The notes: generated by a model not told the origin, from the letters alone. A stretch of DNA of 64,000 bases from Fredinandcohnia onubensis (GCF_002734285.1 NZ_NSEA01000019.1:62001-126000), one strand, 5' to 3'. Shown: positions 7,501 to 16,657, counted from the stretch's first letter. Translations and numbers: made by a program.

Positions 7501-8688
7501 GTGAAGAAGAAAAAGGTTATTTCGACGTTAGGGGTTATTGCGTTATCGGCAAGTTTGGTTACACCAGTGTTTGCACAACAACCGGAAACATCACCTGGGA
7601 CACCAGAGCAACAGGTATTATCAGTAGAGGGGTTCACGAATCATGAGCAACTAGGGAAAAAACTCCAGCAAATTGCAAAGAGCAGCCAAGGAAAGGTTCA
7701 AGTTGAGGTAGCGGGTTACTCAAACCGTGGTAGAGAAATCTACAAGGCAACTGTTGGCCACGGAGATAAGGTCATATTAATGGAAAGTGAAATTCACGGA
7801 AATGAACCGACTGGAACGGAGGCACTACTAAACATTTTAAAATTCTTAGGTTCAAATTCTCCTGAAGCACAAAAGATTCGTGAGGAGGTTACGTTTGTAG
7901 CGTTACCGAAAATGAACCCAGACTCGTCTGAGTTAAATCGACGTGGAAATGATCTAACTTGGGCAGAGGTAGTAGAGGACTTCCCACAATTAGCAGGCGT
8001 AGAACCAACATGGAACTACTATACATATCAGAATCGCACATTTGATTATGCATCACAGCCAGGTTTTGATGTAAACCGGGACTTTAATCCAAACCTTGAT
8101 TATGTCCCGCAGCCTGAGGACTTCCCAGGGAATTCATCTCAACCAGGATGGTTCATTACACCTGAATCCCAGGTCGTTCGTGACGTATATAAGGACCTTC
8201 AAGCTGAGTTTGGCAAGGTGGATGTATTTGTAGACTTGCACCATCAAGCACCATACTATGAGGTGGATGGCACAGATGATCTCGTAACATTCTCAATCAG
8301 CGGCCAATTCGTTCCACATCCATCAACACCTGAAGGGCAAAAATATGCGGAATATGCGGATACATATGACTATGACTTTGCGCGCCAGCTGAACGTTGCG
8401 GTGTTTGATGCACTACAAGAAAAAGGGAACTCAAACATCACCCTATATCCACAAGGCCTTGACTTACCAGGAACAGCGTTAGGAACATTTGCGCTAAATG
8501 GCAGTGGCTCCGTGTTGTTTGAAGTAAGAGGCCAAACACACAGCATGGGCCAAAAGAAAAAGGGTGAATTAGTAAAGGCGGTTGAAAGAGGTCTATACGG
8601 TATTATCAATGGTGTAGCCGATGGGACTGTGTACGATATTGATCCTGAAGAATACGAATCTATTCCGTTGACTGAGGGGAGACAGTAG
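7501..8688 (+). CDS. Secreted M14-family zinc carboxypeptidase
   Basis: A Lys-rich signal peptide (cleavage near VFAQQ) leads into an M14 peptidase domain. It has the zinc motif HGNE in ESEIHGNEPTGTEA, the substrate-binding VNRDFNP, a DLHHQ segment with the third metal ligand, and a late FEVRGQTH with the catalytic Glu region. The enzyme should remove C-terminal residues from peptides outside the cell. Upstream in-frame GTG codons (7492, 7495) exist, but GGAG at 7489-7492 is best spaced for GTG 7501. The gene is followed by REP-1, REP-2 and a terminator shared with the convergent ABC exporter. Confidence 0.87.
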   Translation: MKKKKVISTLGVIALSASLVTPVFAQQPETSPGTPEQQVLSVEGFTNHEQLGKKLQQIAKSSQGKVQVEVAGYSNRGREIYKATVGHGDKVILMESEIHGNEPTGTEALLNILKFLGSNSPEAQKIREEVTFVALPKMNPDSSELNRRGNDLTWAEVVEDFPQLAGVEPTWNYYTYQNRTFDYASQPGFDVNRDFNPNLDYVPQPEDFPGNSSQPGWFITPESQVVRDVYKDLQAEFGKVDVFVDLHHQAPYYEVDGTDDLVTFSISGQFVPHPSTPEGQKYAEYADTYDYDFARQLNVAVFDALQEKGNSNITLYPQGLDLPGTALGTFALNGSGSVLFEVRGQTHSMGQKKKGELVKAVERGLYGIINGVADGTVYDIDPEEYESIPLTEGRQ

Positions 8689-8694
8689 TCGGAT

Positions 8695-8723
8695 GTCACA
8701 GTGACGCCCCGAATATTGTCGAA
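8695..8723 (+). repeat. REP-1 repeat
   Basis: A full short-form copy six bases after the carboxypeptidase stop codon. Confidence 0.88.
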
Positions 8724-8736
8724 GGGCCATGAACTT

Positions 8737-8764
8737 GTGACACAGGGGCAAGTCCCTTGTCCCA
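8737..8764 (+). repeat. REP-2 nested hairpin, slightly diverged
   Basis: GTGACACAGGGGC and AGTCCCTTGTCCCA, placed 13 bases after a REP-1 copy. Confidence 0.75.
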
Positions 8765-8784
8765 CTTCCAAGTCATAGAACATC

Positions 8785-8816
8785 AAGGAGGGTAGGTACC
8801 TGCCCTCCTTTTTTAT
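8785..8816. terminator. Bidirectional terminator between convergent genes
   Basis: AAGGAGGGTAGGTA pairs with TACCTGCCCTCCTT and is followed by TTTTT. It lies between the carboxypeptidase (plus) and ABC permease (minus) genes and can serve both. Confidence 0.85.
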
Positions 8817-8820
8817 CATT

Positions 8821-9942
8821 TTACCTAGTTGATACAATTGATTGTCTTTTATATAACAAGGAACCCAAGATAAAGGCGACCCCACCCCAAAGGAGCATGT
8901 TCCCAAAACCAAGCCAGAGAGGGGATGAAAGAATAGGAGTATTATAGACCATACTGTCTCTTAGGCCATCTGCAAAATAGGTGAGCGGGAGAATGTTTGA
9001 TATAGGCTGCAGCCATTCGGGCATTGTTTCAATTGGAAAGAAAATGCCACTTACAAACATCATGAGAAAGCTGACGATGTTTGCTACTCCCATATAGGCC
9101 TCATTTGTATTGCTAAAAGAAGAAATAAAATAGCCAATTGCATTAAAGGCAAGAGCACCCATTAAGAAGACTAACAGTAAACTAGGGAAGTTAATAAACA
9201 GATTAGCCCCAAATAGGAATACCCCAATTATGGATAACAGAGTGATTTGGATGATGCTAAATAACAGGCGCATGATCATATCACTAAGGCCAAAGATACC
9301 CATTTTTGCCGGGGTCATCCGCAACCTTTTTATTAATCCTTTTCTGCGCATATCCACTAAGTCAACCATTCCAAATAAGCCACCCTGGGCAATTGATAAA
9401 GCAATCATTCCAGTTAAGAGAAAATCCGTATAATCTAATTCCGGATCGCCAGAGGAAACCGTCTCGAATTGTTGCTTAAAAGTTGGGGTAGCACCAACAG
9501 CTTGTAGGTTTGCCTGCTGAATAAAATTATCCAGAATCCCCGAAACGACTTGCGTTGATACACTTTGTTCATTCTCTTTGTTAACAATCAGTTTTATCGA
9601 TGTGGCCTGTGCCGATTCCGGCAAAATGATGGCAGCATCTACTTCCTTTGCTTTTACTAAATCTTTTGCTTTATCTTCACTAACAGAACCATCTCCGCTT
9701 TCTTCGATAATCGGAACTTGTTGTAGTTGTTTCGCCATCATCGTAGATGTTTCATGTGGAGATTCATTCACAATCACAACCTTCGTGTTGAAATCATCAC
9801 TTGAACCACCGCTAAAAATCGTCATAAAGATAACCATTAAAATAACCGGGAAGAAAATCCCCCAAAACCAAGCTTGTTTTTCACGGAAGGTTAATTTTAG
9901 CTGGGCAAGGAACATTTGCTTAAATTGCTTGAGATTATTCAT
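8821..9942 (-). CDS. ABC-2 type exporter permease
   Basis: The product has the usual ABC-2 permease plan. One membrane segment near the N-terminus (WFWGIFFPVILMVIFM) is followed by a large extracellular domain and five C-terminal segments, including SDMIMRLLFSIIQITLLSIIGVFLFG and FLMMFVSGIFFPIETMPEWLQ. It partners the ATPase encoded one base upstream to export an unknown compound (drug, lipid or peptide). The ATG at 9942 follows GGAGGGATTAGG. A longer frame to 9990 would overlap the ATPase coding sequence and has no ribosome site. Confidence 0.88.
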   Translation of the reverse strand: MNNLKQFKQMFLAQLKLTFREKQAWFWGIFFPVILMVIFMTIFSGGSSDDFNTKVVIVNESPHETSTMMAKQLQQVPIIEESGDGSVSEDKAKDLVKAKEVDAAIILPESAQATSIKLIVNKENEQSVSTQVVSGILDNFIQQANLQAVGATPTFKQQFETVSSGDPELDYTDFLLTGMIALSIAQGGLFGMVDLVDMRRKGLIKRLRMTPAKMGIFGLSDMIMRLLFSIIQITLLSIIGVFLFGANLFINFPSLLLVFLMGALAFNAIGYFISSFSNTNEAYMGVANIVSFLMMFVSGIFFPIETMPEWLQPISNILPLTYFADGLRDSMVYNTPILSSPLWLGFGNMLLWGGVAFILGSLLYKRQSIVSTR

Positions 9943-9943
9943 C

Positions 9944-10873
9944 CTAATCCCTCCACTCCTTACCGGTATAGGCGATAAAGACATCTTCAAGACTCATTTC
10001 GTGAATGGAAACTTGTTCGACTTGATATTCCTTTTCTTTTGTAAATTTAAAGAGGTCAAACAGTGAATCCTCGGGTTTAACTGTCCATAGATTAAGTGTA
10101 GTGCCCTCACGTTCTGTTCGTGTTACAGAATCAAGAGCGTTTGCAAAAAGCTCCGCATCCTGGGCGGCTATCTCTCCATCAAGGAAAGATAGTCGAACCT
10201 CTCTTTCATTCGTTAATTTTTCGATTAAACCGGAAGGGGAATCCAAAGTAACGACCAACCCCTGGTCAACGATACACACCCTGTCACTTAGTTTTTCAGC
10301 TTCTTCCATATAATGAGTGGTAAGAATAGTTGTTTTTCCTAATTTCTTAAGCTCAAGAATAATGTCCCACACATTTCGTCGTGCCTGAGGATCAAGGCCA
10401 GTTGTCGGCTCATCCAGAAACACGATATCAGGATCACTAATCATCGCTAGCCCAATGGCAAGTCGTTGCCGCTGACCGCCAGATAGTTTCTTAACCTGGT
10501 TCTTACGGTGCTCAGTAAGATTAACCAATTTGAGAATTTCCTCAGTGGACCGCGCCTTCCTATAAAAGGTAGCAAATAGATTCAAATTTTCCTCAGGTGT
10601 CAATAAATCAAACATGGCACTCGATTGAGGCTGTACACCTATTTTTCTTTTAATCGTAAGTGCATGCTTATTCCAGTTCAATTCTCCAAACTGTATTTCT
10701 CCCTGATCCGGCGTAACCAAGCCTTCTATCATTTCGAGTGTTGTTGTTTTTCCTGCCCCATTTGGTCCGATGATGGTAAAAATCTCTCCTTCTTTTACAG
10801 AAAAACTAATATCTTTAACGGCCTGAATGGAACCAAAGGATTTCTTCAAATTCCGAACCTCTAACACATTCAT
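9944..10873 (-). CDS. ABC exporter ATP-binding protein
   Basis: A complete ABC ATPase of about 309 residues. It has Walker A GPNGAGKTT, the Q-loop in GVQPQSSAMF, signature LSGGQRQRL, Walker B DIVFLDEPTTGLD and the switch His in TTHYMEEAEKLSDR. The C-terminal extension is typical of DrrA/CcmA-type drug and lipid exporters. ATG 10873 is preferred over the in-frame GTG at 10879, since AAAGGTG is best spaced to it. It is translationally coupled to the permease gene. REP-1 sequences and LacI-type operators in 10874-11251 separate it from the divergent lacI gene. Confidence 0.9.
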   Translation of the reverse strand: MNVLEVRNLKKSFGSIQAVKDISFSVKEGEIFTIIGPNGAGKTTTLEMIEGLVTPDQGEIQFGELNWNKHALTIKRKIGVQPQSSAMFDLLTPEENLNLFATFYRKARSTEEILKLVNLTEHRKNQVKKLSGGQRQRLAIGLAMISDPDIVFLDEPTTGLDPQARRNVWDIILELKKLGKTTILTTHYMEEAEKLSDRVCIVDQGLVVTLDSPSGLIEKLTNEREVRLSFLDGEIAAQDAELFANALDSVTRTEREGTTLNLWTVKPEDSLFDLFKFTKEKEYQVEQVSIHEMSLEDVFIAYTGKEWRD

Positions 10874-10981
10874 ACTCACATCACCTTTCCCTTTAAACCG
10901 TACATTTTTCGCAAATGCCCTACACCAAAAGTAGTACCACGTTTATTCCTATGATGTGAGCAAAGGAAACATTCGTATTTT

Positions 10982-11021
10982 GGTCACAGTGACGCCCCGA
11001 AACTCCTCGAAGTTTGTCGAA
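10982..11021 (+). repeat. REP-1 repeat, long form
   Basis: A palindrome plus the extended tail containing CTCCTCGAAG, like the copies at 7205 and 16678. Confidence 0.88.
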
Positions 11022-11148
11022 AGGCGAGATACCTCTTCAGGGGCATGTAACATTTGAACTCTAAGGTTCTCTGTTAAGAAAATGTTAATACAATAAAAAT
11101 ATAAATTTTATGTGTTGTAATTTTAGGAATAGTATGATAAATTACTTT

Positions 11149-11164
11149 TTGAATGCGGATTCAA
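11149..11164. promoter_or_regulatory. LacI-type operator O1 upstream of lacI-1
   Basis: TTGAATGCGGATTCAA is a near-perfect 16-base palindrome with a central CG. A weak sigma-A promoter (TTGTAA, 17 bases, TAAATT; 11115-11143) ends just before it, so bound repressor should block transcription start. Confidence 0.75.
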
Positions 11165-11214
11165 AAAGACAATTCATGAAAGTTTAAAGTTCTACAAAAT
11201 AGTTGAAATAAATT

Positions 11215-11230
11215 TTGAATGCGGATTCAA
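11215..11230. promoter_or_regulatory. LacI-type operator O2 upstream of lacI-1
   Basis: The same 16-base word as O1, 66 bases away and next to the AAAGGAGG ribosome site of the lacI gene. Two copies this close suggest looping or cooperative autoregulation. Confidence 0.75.
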
Positions 11231-11251
11231 AAGGAGGAAGGACATTGAAAA

Positions 11252-12295
11252 ATGAAACAGAGAGTAAGCGCCTATGATGTTGCTAATCTAGCAAAGGTAT
11301 CTCAGTCAACGGTATCGAGAGTTTTAAATAATTATCCATACGTTAAAAAGGAGACTAAAGAAAGGGTACACGCTGCAATAAGTGAACTAGGATTTTCTCC
11401 AGATGAAATTGCAAGAAGTTTGGCAAATAAAAAGACTAACACCATAGGGCTAATTGTAGAAGATCTTTCAAATCCCTTTTATGCAGAAACTGCACACATT
11501 ATCTTAAGGGAGGCTCAAAAAAAAGACTATGAGGTTATTATTATAGACGCAGAAACTGACGAAGATAGTTTTGAAAGAGCCATTTCTAGCTTGATTAGAA
11601 AGAGAGTCGACGGCATTATTGTTGCTTGTATCCGAAAAGACAATAAAAAAATTGGAGAATACTCTGCAGAGGGACTGCCTATTATTTTATACAATAGGAA
11701 AATAGAAGGTAATGGGAGTATCCAAAATATTGAAGTCGATAATCGAGCTGGTGCGAAGATTGCTGTAAATCACCTGATCGATTTGAAGCATGAAAGGATT
11801 GCTTATATCTCTGGACCAGTTATCTACTCTACATTTAATGATCGACTAAAAGGCTATAAAGAGGCGCTCGAGGAAAATAAAATAGCGTTTGATCATAACA
11901 TTGTTTATCAAGGGGTTATTTCGTATGAAAAGGTCTTTGACTTTTCAATCGGCTTAATAAGGAATGAAAATCCACCAACTGCCTTTTTTGCTTCAACTGA
12001 TTATATTGCACTCGCAATTATGGACGCAGCAGCACGGAGTGGTTTACATATTCCGTATGATATTTCAATTATAGGTTTTGATGATATTAATATTGCTAGT
12101 AATCCTTTCATTGGATTAAGCACCATATCACAACAGAAAGAAAAAATGGCACCACTTGCTTTGAAGAAATTAATATCACTTATTGAAGATAAGGATGACA
12201 AAAAGGATTCAGTTAGTGTCATACTTTCCCCAAAATTAGTACTCCGCAAATCAACTGGCTTTAATAAATTTCGCTTAATTAAAAGGGGAGATTAG
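11252..12295 (+). CDS. LacI/GalR-family transcriptional regulator (lacI-1)
   Basis: The 347-residue regulator has an N-terminal LacI helix-turn-helix (YDVANLAKVSQSTVSRVLNNYPYV) with hinge helix SPDEIARSLAN. A periplasmic-binding-like effector domain follows (IGLIVEDLSNPFYAE, IIGFDDINIAS). Its recognition helix is nearly identical to that of the regulators at 56.1 and 59.8 kb. With two operators in front it is probably autoregulated. A further operator lies in front of the downstream TRAP operon, which it likely controls. The effector is unknown. Confidence 0.9.
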   Translation: MKQRVSAYDVANLAKVSQSTVSRVLNNYPYVKKETKERVHAAISELGFSPDEIARSLANKKTNTIGLIVEDLSNPFYAETAHIILREAQKKDYEVIIIDAETDEDSFERAISSLIRKRVDGIIVACIRKDNKKIGEYSAEGLPIILYNRKIEGNGSIQNIEVDNRAGAKIAVNHLIDLKHERIAYISGPVIYSTFNDRLKGYKEALEENKIAFDHNIVYQGVISYEKVFDFSIGLIRNENPPTAFFASTDYIALAIMDAAARSGLHIPYDISIIGFDDINIASNPFIGLSTISQQKEKMAPLALKKLISLIEDKDDKKDSVSVILSPKLVLRKSTGFNKFRLIKRGD

Positions 12296-12298
12296 TTT

Positions 12299-12575
12299 AA
12301 ATCTTTATGGGGCAGCATACGTTTTTCATACTTCAAGCGCATCAGACATGGTACCTGGTTATGCACTTGGCGTAGATGGAAGTTAAGTTGTACCATATTT
12401 TGAATGCGCATTCAAAGTGTCAGGAGGGGAATTATTTATACTTTACCGACTGAATTGAACCAAGATATGAGGAAGTTAATGATTCACAGGATGGACTTCA
12501 AGCCAAGGTTTATACTACTCAATTAAGAGATTATTTGATTGCCTATTAAGTTACAATTACCAACTTTAAACTAAA
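12299..12575 (+). pseudogene. Probable decayed gene debris
   Basis: Between lacI-1 and the TRAP operon, short protein-like stretches appear in different frames without a start or full frame. One reads YGAAYVFHTSSASDMVPGYA near 12306-12365. Another, RYEEVNDSQDGLQAKVYTTQ, lies near 12460-12530. They look like remnants of one or two lost genes. I cannot name the ancestor. Confidence 0.3.
12400..12415. promoter_or_regulatory. LacI-type operator upstream of the TRAP operon
   Basis: TTGAATGCGCATTCAA is a perfect 16-base palindrome and the best match to the operator consensus in the window. It lies 178 bases before the DctP start. Confidence 0.75.
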
Positions 12576-12592
12576 AATTTCGGAGGTGCGGA

Positions 12593-13621
12593 ATGAAAAA
12601 GAAAAGTAGCTTTTTTGTATCGATTGGTATTTTGATTGTATTTTTTCTAGCAGGATGCAGTGGGGGTGCAAACGAAGCGAATGGCAAAGGTGGAGACAAA
12701 GTTGTGATTAGGATTGGGCATGATAGCAGTACAAATCACCCATCGCATACAGCTTTAGAAGAGTTTGAGAAAACGGTAGAACAAAGGTCTGAAAATAAGA
12801 TAGATGTTCAACTGTTCCCAGCTGGTCAACTTGGTGATGCTTCTGAAATAATGGAGCAGGTTCGCCGTGGAGATGTAGAAATGGGTTTAGGAGCTTCAAC
12901 ACACTTTACAAAAACATTTCCTGAACTTGCAGTGTGGGAAAGCTTTTATTTATTTGATGACGCAGCACATGCCCACAGAGTATTAGATGGAAAGGCTGGT
13001 CAGGAAACTTTAGATGCATTAAATTCAAATGGATTAACAGGTCTTGGTTATATGGAAATTGGTTTTAGAAACTTTTCTAATGATAAAAAGCCACTTGAAA
13101 CGATTGAGGATTTCAATGGATTAAAAATAAGAGGTTATAATCCATTGCAAATAAAAGCATGGGAATCGTTGGGGGTGTCTTTGACAAACTTAGCTTGGGG
13201 AGAATTATTTACTTCACTTCAACAGAATTTAATTGATGGCCAAGAAAGTGCTACAACTAGTTTTTATGACGAAAAATTCTACGAAGCTCAGGAGTATTGG
13301 ACATTAACAAAACATGTGTACACAAACTATCTATGGTATACAAATAGTAAATTCATGGACGGCTTGTCTGGTGAAAATAAAGAAATCATTCAAGAGGAAA
13401 TCAAAAACGCTATAACGTTAGAAAGAGAACTGATGGCCCAACTTGAAGAAGAAACTCTAGAGAAGTTACCCGAGGAAGGTGTAAAGGTAAATGATTTGCC
13501 ATTGGAGGAAAGACATAAAATGGGTGAATCTATGAATAACGCAATTAAAGATGACATCATTAAACAAACCGGTCAAGAATTATACGATTTAGTTAAGGCT
13601 GAAGTAGACAAGGAAAGATAG
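12593..13621 (+). CDS. TRAP transporter substrate-binding lipoprotein (DctP family)
   Basis: The 342-residue protein has a lipoprotein signal (FFLAGCSGG). The DctP/DctB fold follows: RIGHDSSTNHPSHTALEEFEKTVEQRS, the PAGQLGDASEIMEQVRRGDVEM region and the GLKIRGYNPLQIKAWESLG segment carrying the conserved Arg that binds the substrate carboxylate. It captures an organic acid for the DctQM membrane complex encoded next. The ATG follows CGGAGGTGCGGA. A LacI-type operator at 12400 and lacI-1 upstream suggest induction by the substrate or its catabolite. Confidence 0.92.
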   Translation: MKKKSSFFVSIGILIVFFLAGCSGGANEANGKGGDKVVIRIGHDSSTNHPSHTALEEFEKTVEQRSENKIDVQLFPAGQLGDASEIMEQVRRGDVEMGLGASTHFTKTFPELAVWESFYLFDDAAHAHRVLDGKAGQETLDALNSNGLTGLGYMEIGFRNFSNDKKPLETIEDFNGLKIRGYNPLQIKAWESLGVSLTNLAWGELFTSLQQNLIDGQESATTSFYDEKFYEAQEYWTLTKHVYTNYLWYTNSKFMDGLSGENKEIIQEEIKNAITLERELMAQLEEETLEKLPEEGVKVNDLPLEERHKMGESMNNAIKDDIIKQTGQELYDLVKAEVDKER

Positions 13622-13629
13622 TTATAATC

Positions 13630-13664
13630 GATGACAAACTCATAAATACGAGTTTGTCATTAGA
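13630..13664 (+). promoter_or_regulatory. Intercistronic stem-loop after dctP
   Basis: ATGACAAACTC pairs perfectly with GAGTTTGTCAT around ATAAATAC. The following stretch is TAGATTTTC rather than a long T run. Partial termination or 3'-end protection would give more binding protein than permease. Confidence 0.7.
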
Positions 13665-13691
13665 TTTTCTTAAAAGAAAGGAGAATGATAA

Positions 13692-14258
13692 ATGAGAAAC
13701 ATTCTACCTTGGTTGGATAGAAATTTTGAGCCATTAATAATAGTTTTGTTATTTTATAGTGTTGTGGTTTTGATTACAATGCAGGTGATTTTAAGGTTTG
13801 GGTTTGATTCTGGATTTGCTTGGTCAGAGGAAGCTTCAAGATTTATCTTTATTTGGTTAATGTATTTTTGTTTTTCATACGCAACCCGGAACAGTAGCCA
13901 TATAAAGATTTCATTTTTCCTCGATATTTTGTCACCTAAGTTAAAAAAAGTCATGATGATCATTGTTGATCTGTTGTTTCTTGCATTTTCTATTATCTTA
14001 CTTTTGTCAGCAATTCAGATTTGTCAATCCATTTTTGAATATGGTGACCAAGCTGTAACGATTAATATTTCGATGAATGTGGTATATGGTGCAGGGGTAA
14101 TTGGCTTTTTGCTCATGACAATTCGTTTAGTTCAGCGACTAATTTGGAAGATTAAAAAGTTTTCAGATTCTATTGAAGTATTTGAAAATGAAGGGTCCTT
14201 TTACACAGGAGCAGATAAGCTATTCCTTCTTCCAAAGAATAAAGAAAAGGAGGAGTAA
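13692..14258 (+). CDS. TRAP transporter small permease (DctQ)
   Basis: The 188-residue membrane protein has four hydrophobic segments and the DctQ signature FAWSEEASRFIFIWLMYF, followed by a positively charged loop (ATRNSSHIKISFFLD). It scaffolds the large permease DctM in a sodium-driven importer. The C-terminal tail of about 35 residues is polar and longer than usual. The gene overlaps the ribosome site of the next gene (AAAAGGAGGAG). Confidence 0.9.
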   Translation: MRNILPWLDRNFEPLIIVLLFYSVVVLITMQVILRFGFDSGFAWSEEASRFIFIWLMYFCFSYATRNSSHIKISFFLDILSPKLKKVMMIIVDLLFLAFSIILLLSAIQICQSIFEYGDQAVTINISMNVVYGAGVIGFLLMTIRLVQRLIWKIKKFSDSIEVFENEGSFYTGADKLFLLPKNKEKEE

Positions 14259-14260
14259 CG

Positions 14261-15541
14261 TTGACAACCTTACTGTTATTCGGTTCATTTATCCTTCTGT
14301 TAATTATCTCTGTACCAATTGCCATTTCATTGGGGTTAGCTTCAGTTATCACGATTTTAGTTCTAAATCCAATAAGCTTAGAATCCTTTACACAAACTAC
14401 AATTCAGGGACTAAACTCTTTCCCGTTAATGGCAGTTCCTCTTTTTGCATTCGCAGGAGACATCATGGCAAGAGGTGGAATTTCTAAACGCCTTCTTGAT
14501 TTAGTAAGTGTGTTTTTTGATCGTTTTACCGGTGGTTTGGGTGTTGTTGCAATTGTCACCTCCTTATTCTTTGCAGCAATTTCTGGAACGGGTTCTGCCA
14601 CAGTGGCTGCTATTGGTACTATTATGATCCCGGCAATGGTGGCTAAAAATTATAATAAACCTTTTGCAGGAGCACTTGTTGCGACAGCTGGAACAGTAGG
14701 TACATTGATACCACCTAGTATTACGATGATTATCTATGCTGTAGCAGCTGGTGTCTCCGTTACTGGCATGTTTAGTGCAGGGATAGGACCAGGAATATTA
14801 GTTGGAATTGCCTTATCCATCTACACTATCTATTATGCTCGAAAACACAAATATACAGGTGAGAGAAAGGAATATTCATTTAAGTCATTTTTACTTCTAT
14901 TTTTTAATGCAATACCTGCTTTATTGCTGCCTGTTATTATTCTTGGTGGAATATATGGAGGAGTATTTACTCCTACTGAAGCTGCAGCAGTAGGATGTGT
15001 GTATGGAATTATTATAAGTGTTTTTGTTTATAAGGAAGTTAAAATTTCTGAACTACCCTTTATAGGCTATAATGCGTGCCTGCTTTCTGCTGGGGTATTA
15101 ATTATTATCGGTGTTTCAACGGGATTTGGTCATATCTTAACAATTACGCAGGTTCCAACAACTATTGCAAACTTCATACTTAGCATAACTTCAAACGTAA
15201 TCCTAGTTTTATTGCTAATTAATCTTTTACTTTTAGTAGTAGGGACGTTTATGGAAACGAACGCTGCAATTATTATACTTGTTCCAGTCCTTTTACCGGT
15301 TGTAATAGAATTGGGTGTTGATCCAATTCATTTTGGATTAATCATGATACTTAATTTAGCCATAGGATTTATCACTCCTCCTCTAGGAGCTAATTTATTT
15401 ATGGCAAGTCAAGTCAGCCGAATTAAATTTGATTTGTTAGCTAGAGCGATAGGCCCATGGGTTGTGGTTATGGTTATCGTTCTATTACTAGTTACCTTCA
15501 TTCCAGAAATTTCTATGACAATACCGAATTGGCTAAAATGA
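14261..15541 (+). CDS. TRAP transporter large permease (DctM)
   Basis: The 426-residue, roughly twelve-segment protein has DctM hallmarks: LNSFPLMAVPLFAFAGDIMARGGI, SGTGSATVAAIGTIMIPAM, GTVGTLIPPSITMIIYA and the C-terminal GFITPPLGANLFMASQV. It carries the sodium and substrate path. The TTG start follows AAAAGGAGGAGTAACG, two bases after the dctQ stop. REP-1 and REP-2 copies follow the operon. Confidence 0.92.
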   Translation: MTTLLLFGSFILLLIISVPIAISLGLASVITILVLNPISLESFTQTTIQGLNSFPLMAVPLFAFAGDIMARGGISKRLLDLVSVFFDRFTGGLGVVAIVTSLFFAAISGTGSATVAAIGTIMIPAMVAKNYNKPFAGALVATAGTVGTLIPPSITMIIYAVAAGVSVTGMFSAGIGPGILVGIALSIYTIYYARKHKYTGERKEYSFKSFLLLFFNAIPALLLPVIILGGIYGGVFTPTEAAAVGCVYGIIISVFVYKEVKISELPFIGYNACLLSAGVLIIIGVSTGFGHILTITQVPTTIANFILSITSNVILVLLLINLLLLVVGTFMETNAAIIILVPVLLPVVIELGVDPIHFGLIMILNLAIGFITPPLGANLFMASQVSRIKFDLLARAIGPWVVVMVIVLLLVTFIPEISMTIPNWLK

Positions 15542-15551
15542 TTGATTAAAG

Positions 15552-15581
15552 GGTCACAGTGACGCCTCGAATTTTGTCGAA
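15552..15581 (+). repeat. REP-1 repeat
   Basis: A full copy with one change in the core (GCCTCGAATTTTGTCGA), 10 bases after the dctM stop. Confidence 0.85.
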
Positions 15582-15605
15582 GGGCCGGGTGATTTTCCTC
15601 CAGCT

Positions 15606-15636
15606 GTGGGTCACAGGGACAGGTCCCTTGTCCCAC
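15606..15636 (+). repeat. REP-2 nested hairpin
   Basis: GTGGGTCACAGGGAC pairs with GTCCCTTGTCCCAC. It follows REP-1 in the usual order. Confidence 0.85.
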
Positions 15637-15707
15637 TTTCTAGCTTGAGGCCAGAAAATTGCCAAGATATAGTTTTACATTGGTAAAGTGATAGTTATTG
15701 ATTTTCT

Positions 15708-15745
15708 GAGATGCCCGTAATTTTACAGGCATCTCTATTTTTTTG
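15708..15745. terminator. Terminator between dctM and vanY-like genes
   Basis: GAGATGCCCGTAA and TTACAGGCATCTC form a stem, followed by a run of seven T. It serves the TRAP operon and, read in reverse, the convergent carboxypeptidase gene. Confidence 0.8.
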
Positions 15746-15769
15746 ATCGGCCGAGAGCCTTTTGAATGA

Positions 15770-16657
15770 CTACTGATACCTCGTCACAATGACCCCATCT
15801 ACGTTATTCCCAGAAATCTCATATTGAGAAAAAATGGGTTCGACTATTTCGAGTGTTTCTGAAACAGGATGGTAGGAGATGAAATAGTCTATTTCGTCAA
15901 CCGTTATTTTCACGCTCTTTTCCTTTTTCAGATAATCTATGTATTCCTCCAAAACGAAGTTCTTTTCCTTCATAAGCGCACTATGGGGCAAGCCTACGTA
16001 GCGGAAGTGCCAAGGCTCATATTCAATTCCGGTAATATCTGTTTTGTCCTTTGGGTACCGGAGGATAAACCCGTATTCCCAGGCGTTTTCTGCCATCCAT
16101 TTTCCTTCAGGGGCACTTTCGATTTTCATCAGGGTCGAACCAACATCAAGTGATAATCCGAGATTATGTTCACTATACCCAGGTGGCAAGGCGTAACTAG
16201 ATCCCATCTCTTTATAGAGTTTTGCTTGTTCTTCAAAGTCACGAAACCCACTATTCACCGAAAAGTGAAGTAGCCCATCCTTTTTTGCAGCCACCATCAT
16301 CTTTGAGAATTGTAGTCCTGCCTCTTTTGATATAGAAATAGAATCTATACGTGTCCCGAATTGTTTTCCCAGTTCCGCTATTGCAGATAATGATACAATA
16401 TCTTCCTTTATACTGGTTTGTTTAATCGGGTATGTATTGTTGGCTAATAGTAAGTCTCCTTGAAATATCTGATTCTCGTTTATATCAATAGTTCTGATTT
16501 TCTTTACTGGAGGCTCTCTCTTAATCATATTAGAAACGATTATTGATTCAGACTGTGTTCCTTTATTTTGTTGAAGGAATGGAATCGAAATTATAAAAGC
16601 AGCAGAAATGATCGTAATCAAGACCACTGGCAGTATCCACTTTTTTGTTCGTTGCAA
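15770..16657 (-). CDS. Membrane-anchored D-alanyl-D-alanine carboxypeptidase (VanY/M15B)
   Basis: The 295-residue protein has an N-terminal membrane anchor (WILPVVLITIISAAFIISI). An M15B zinc peptidase domain follows, with SGFRDFEEQAKLYKEMG, the metal ligands in YSEHNLGLSLDVG, and YEPWHFRYVG with the catalytic Glu/His. Such enzymes trim the terminal D-Ala of peptidoglycan pentapeptides. No vanHAX genes are nearby, so glycopeptide resistance is not implied. The TTG start follows GGAGGCGAAAAAA. A REP-1 repeat lies just upstream of the ribosome site. Confidence 0.9.
   Translation of the reverse strand: MQRTKKWILPVVLITIISAAFIISIPFLQQNKGTQSESIIVSNMIKREPPVKKIRTIDINENQIFQGDLLLANNTYPIKQTSIKEDIVSLSAIAELGKQFGTRIDSISISKEAGLQFSKMMVAAKKDGLLHFSVNSGFRDFEEQAKLYKEMGSSYALPPGYSEHNLGLSLDVGSTLMKIESAPEGKWMAENAWEYGFILRYPKDKTDITGIEYEPWHFRYVGLPHSALMKEKNFVLEEYIDYLKKEKSVKITVDEIDYFISYHPVSETLEIVEPIFSQYEISGNNVDGVIVTRYQ

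Noticed and set aside
15770-16657. Part of a vancomycin resistance locus
   Set aside because: The VanY-type gene stands alone; no ligase, dehydrogenase, VanX or two-component genes are present. M15B carboxypeptidases are common in sensitive Bacillaceae.
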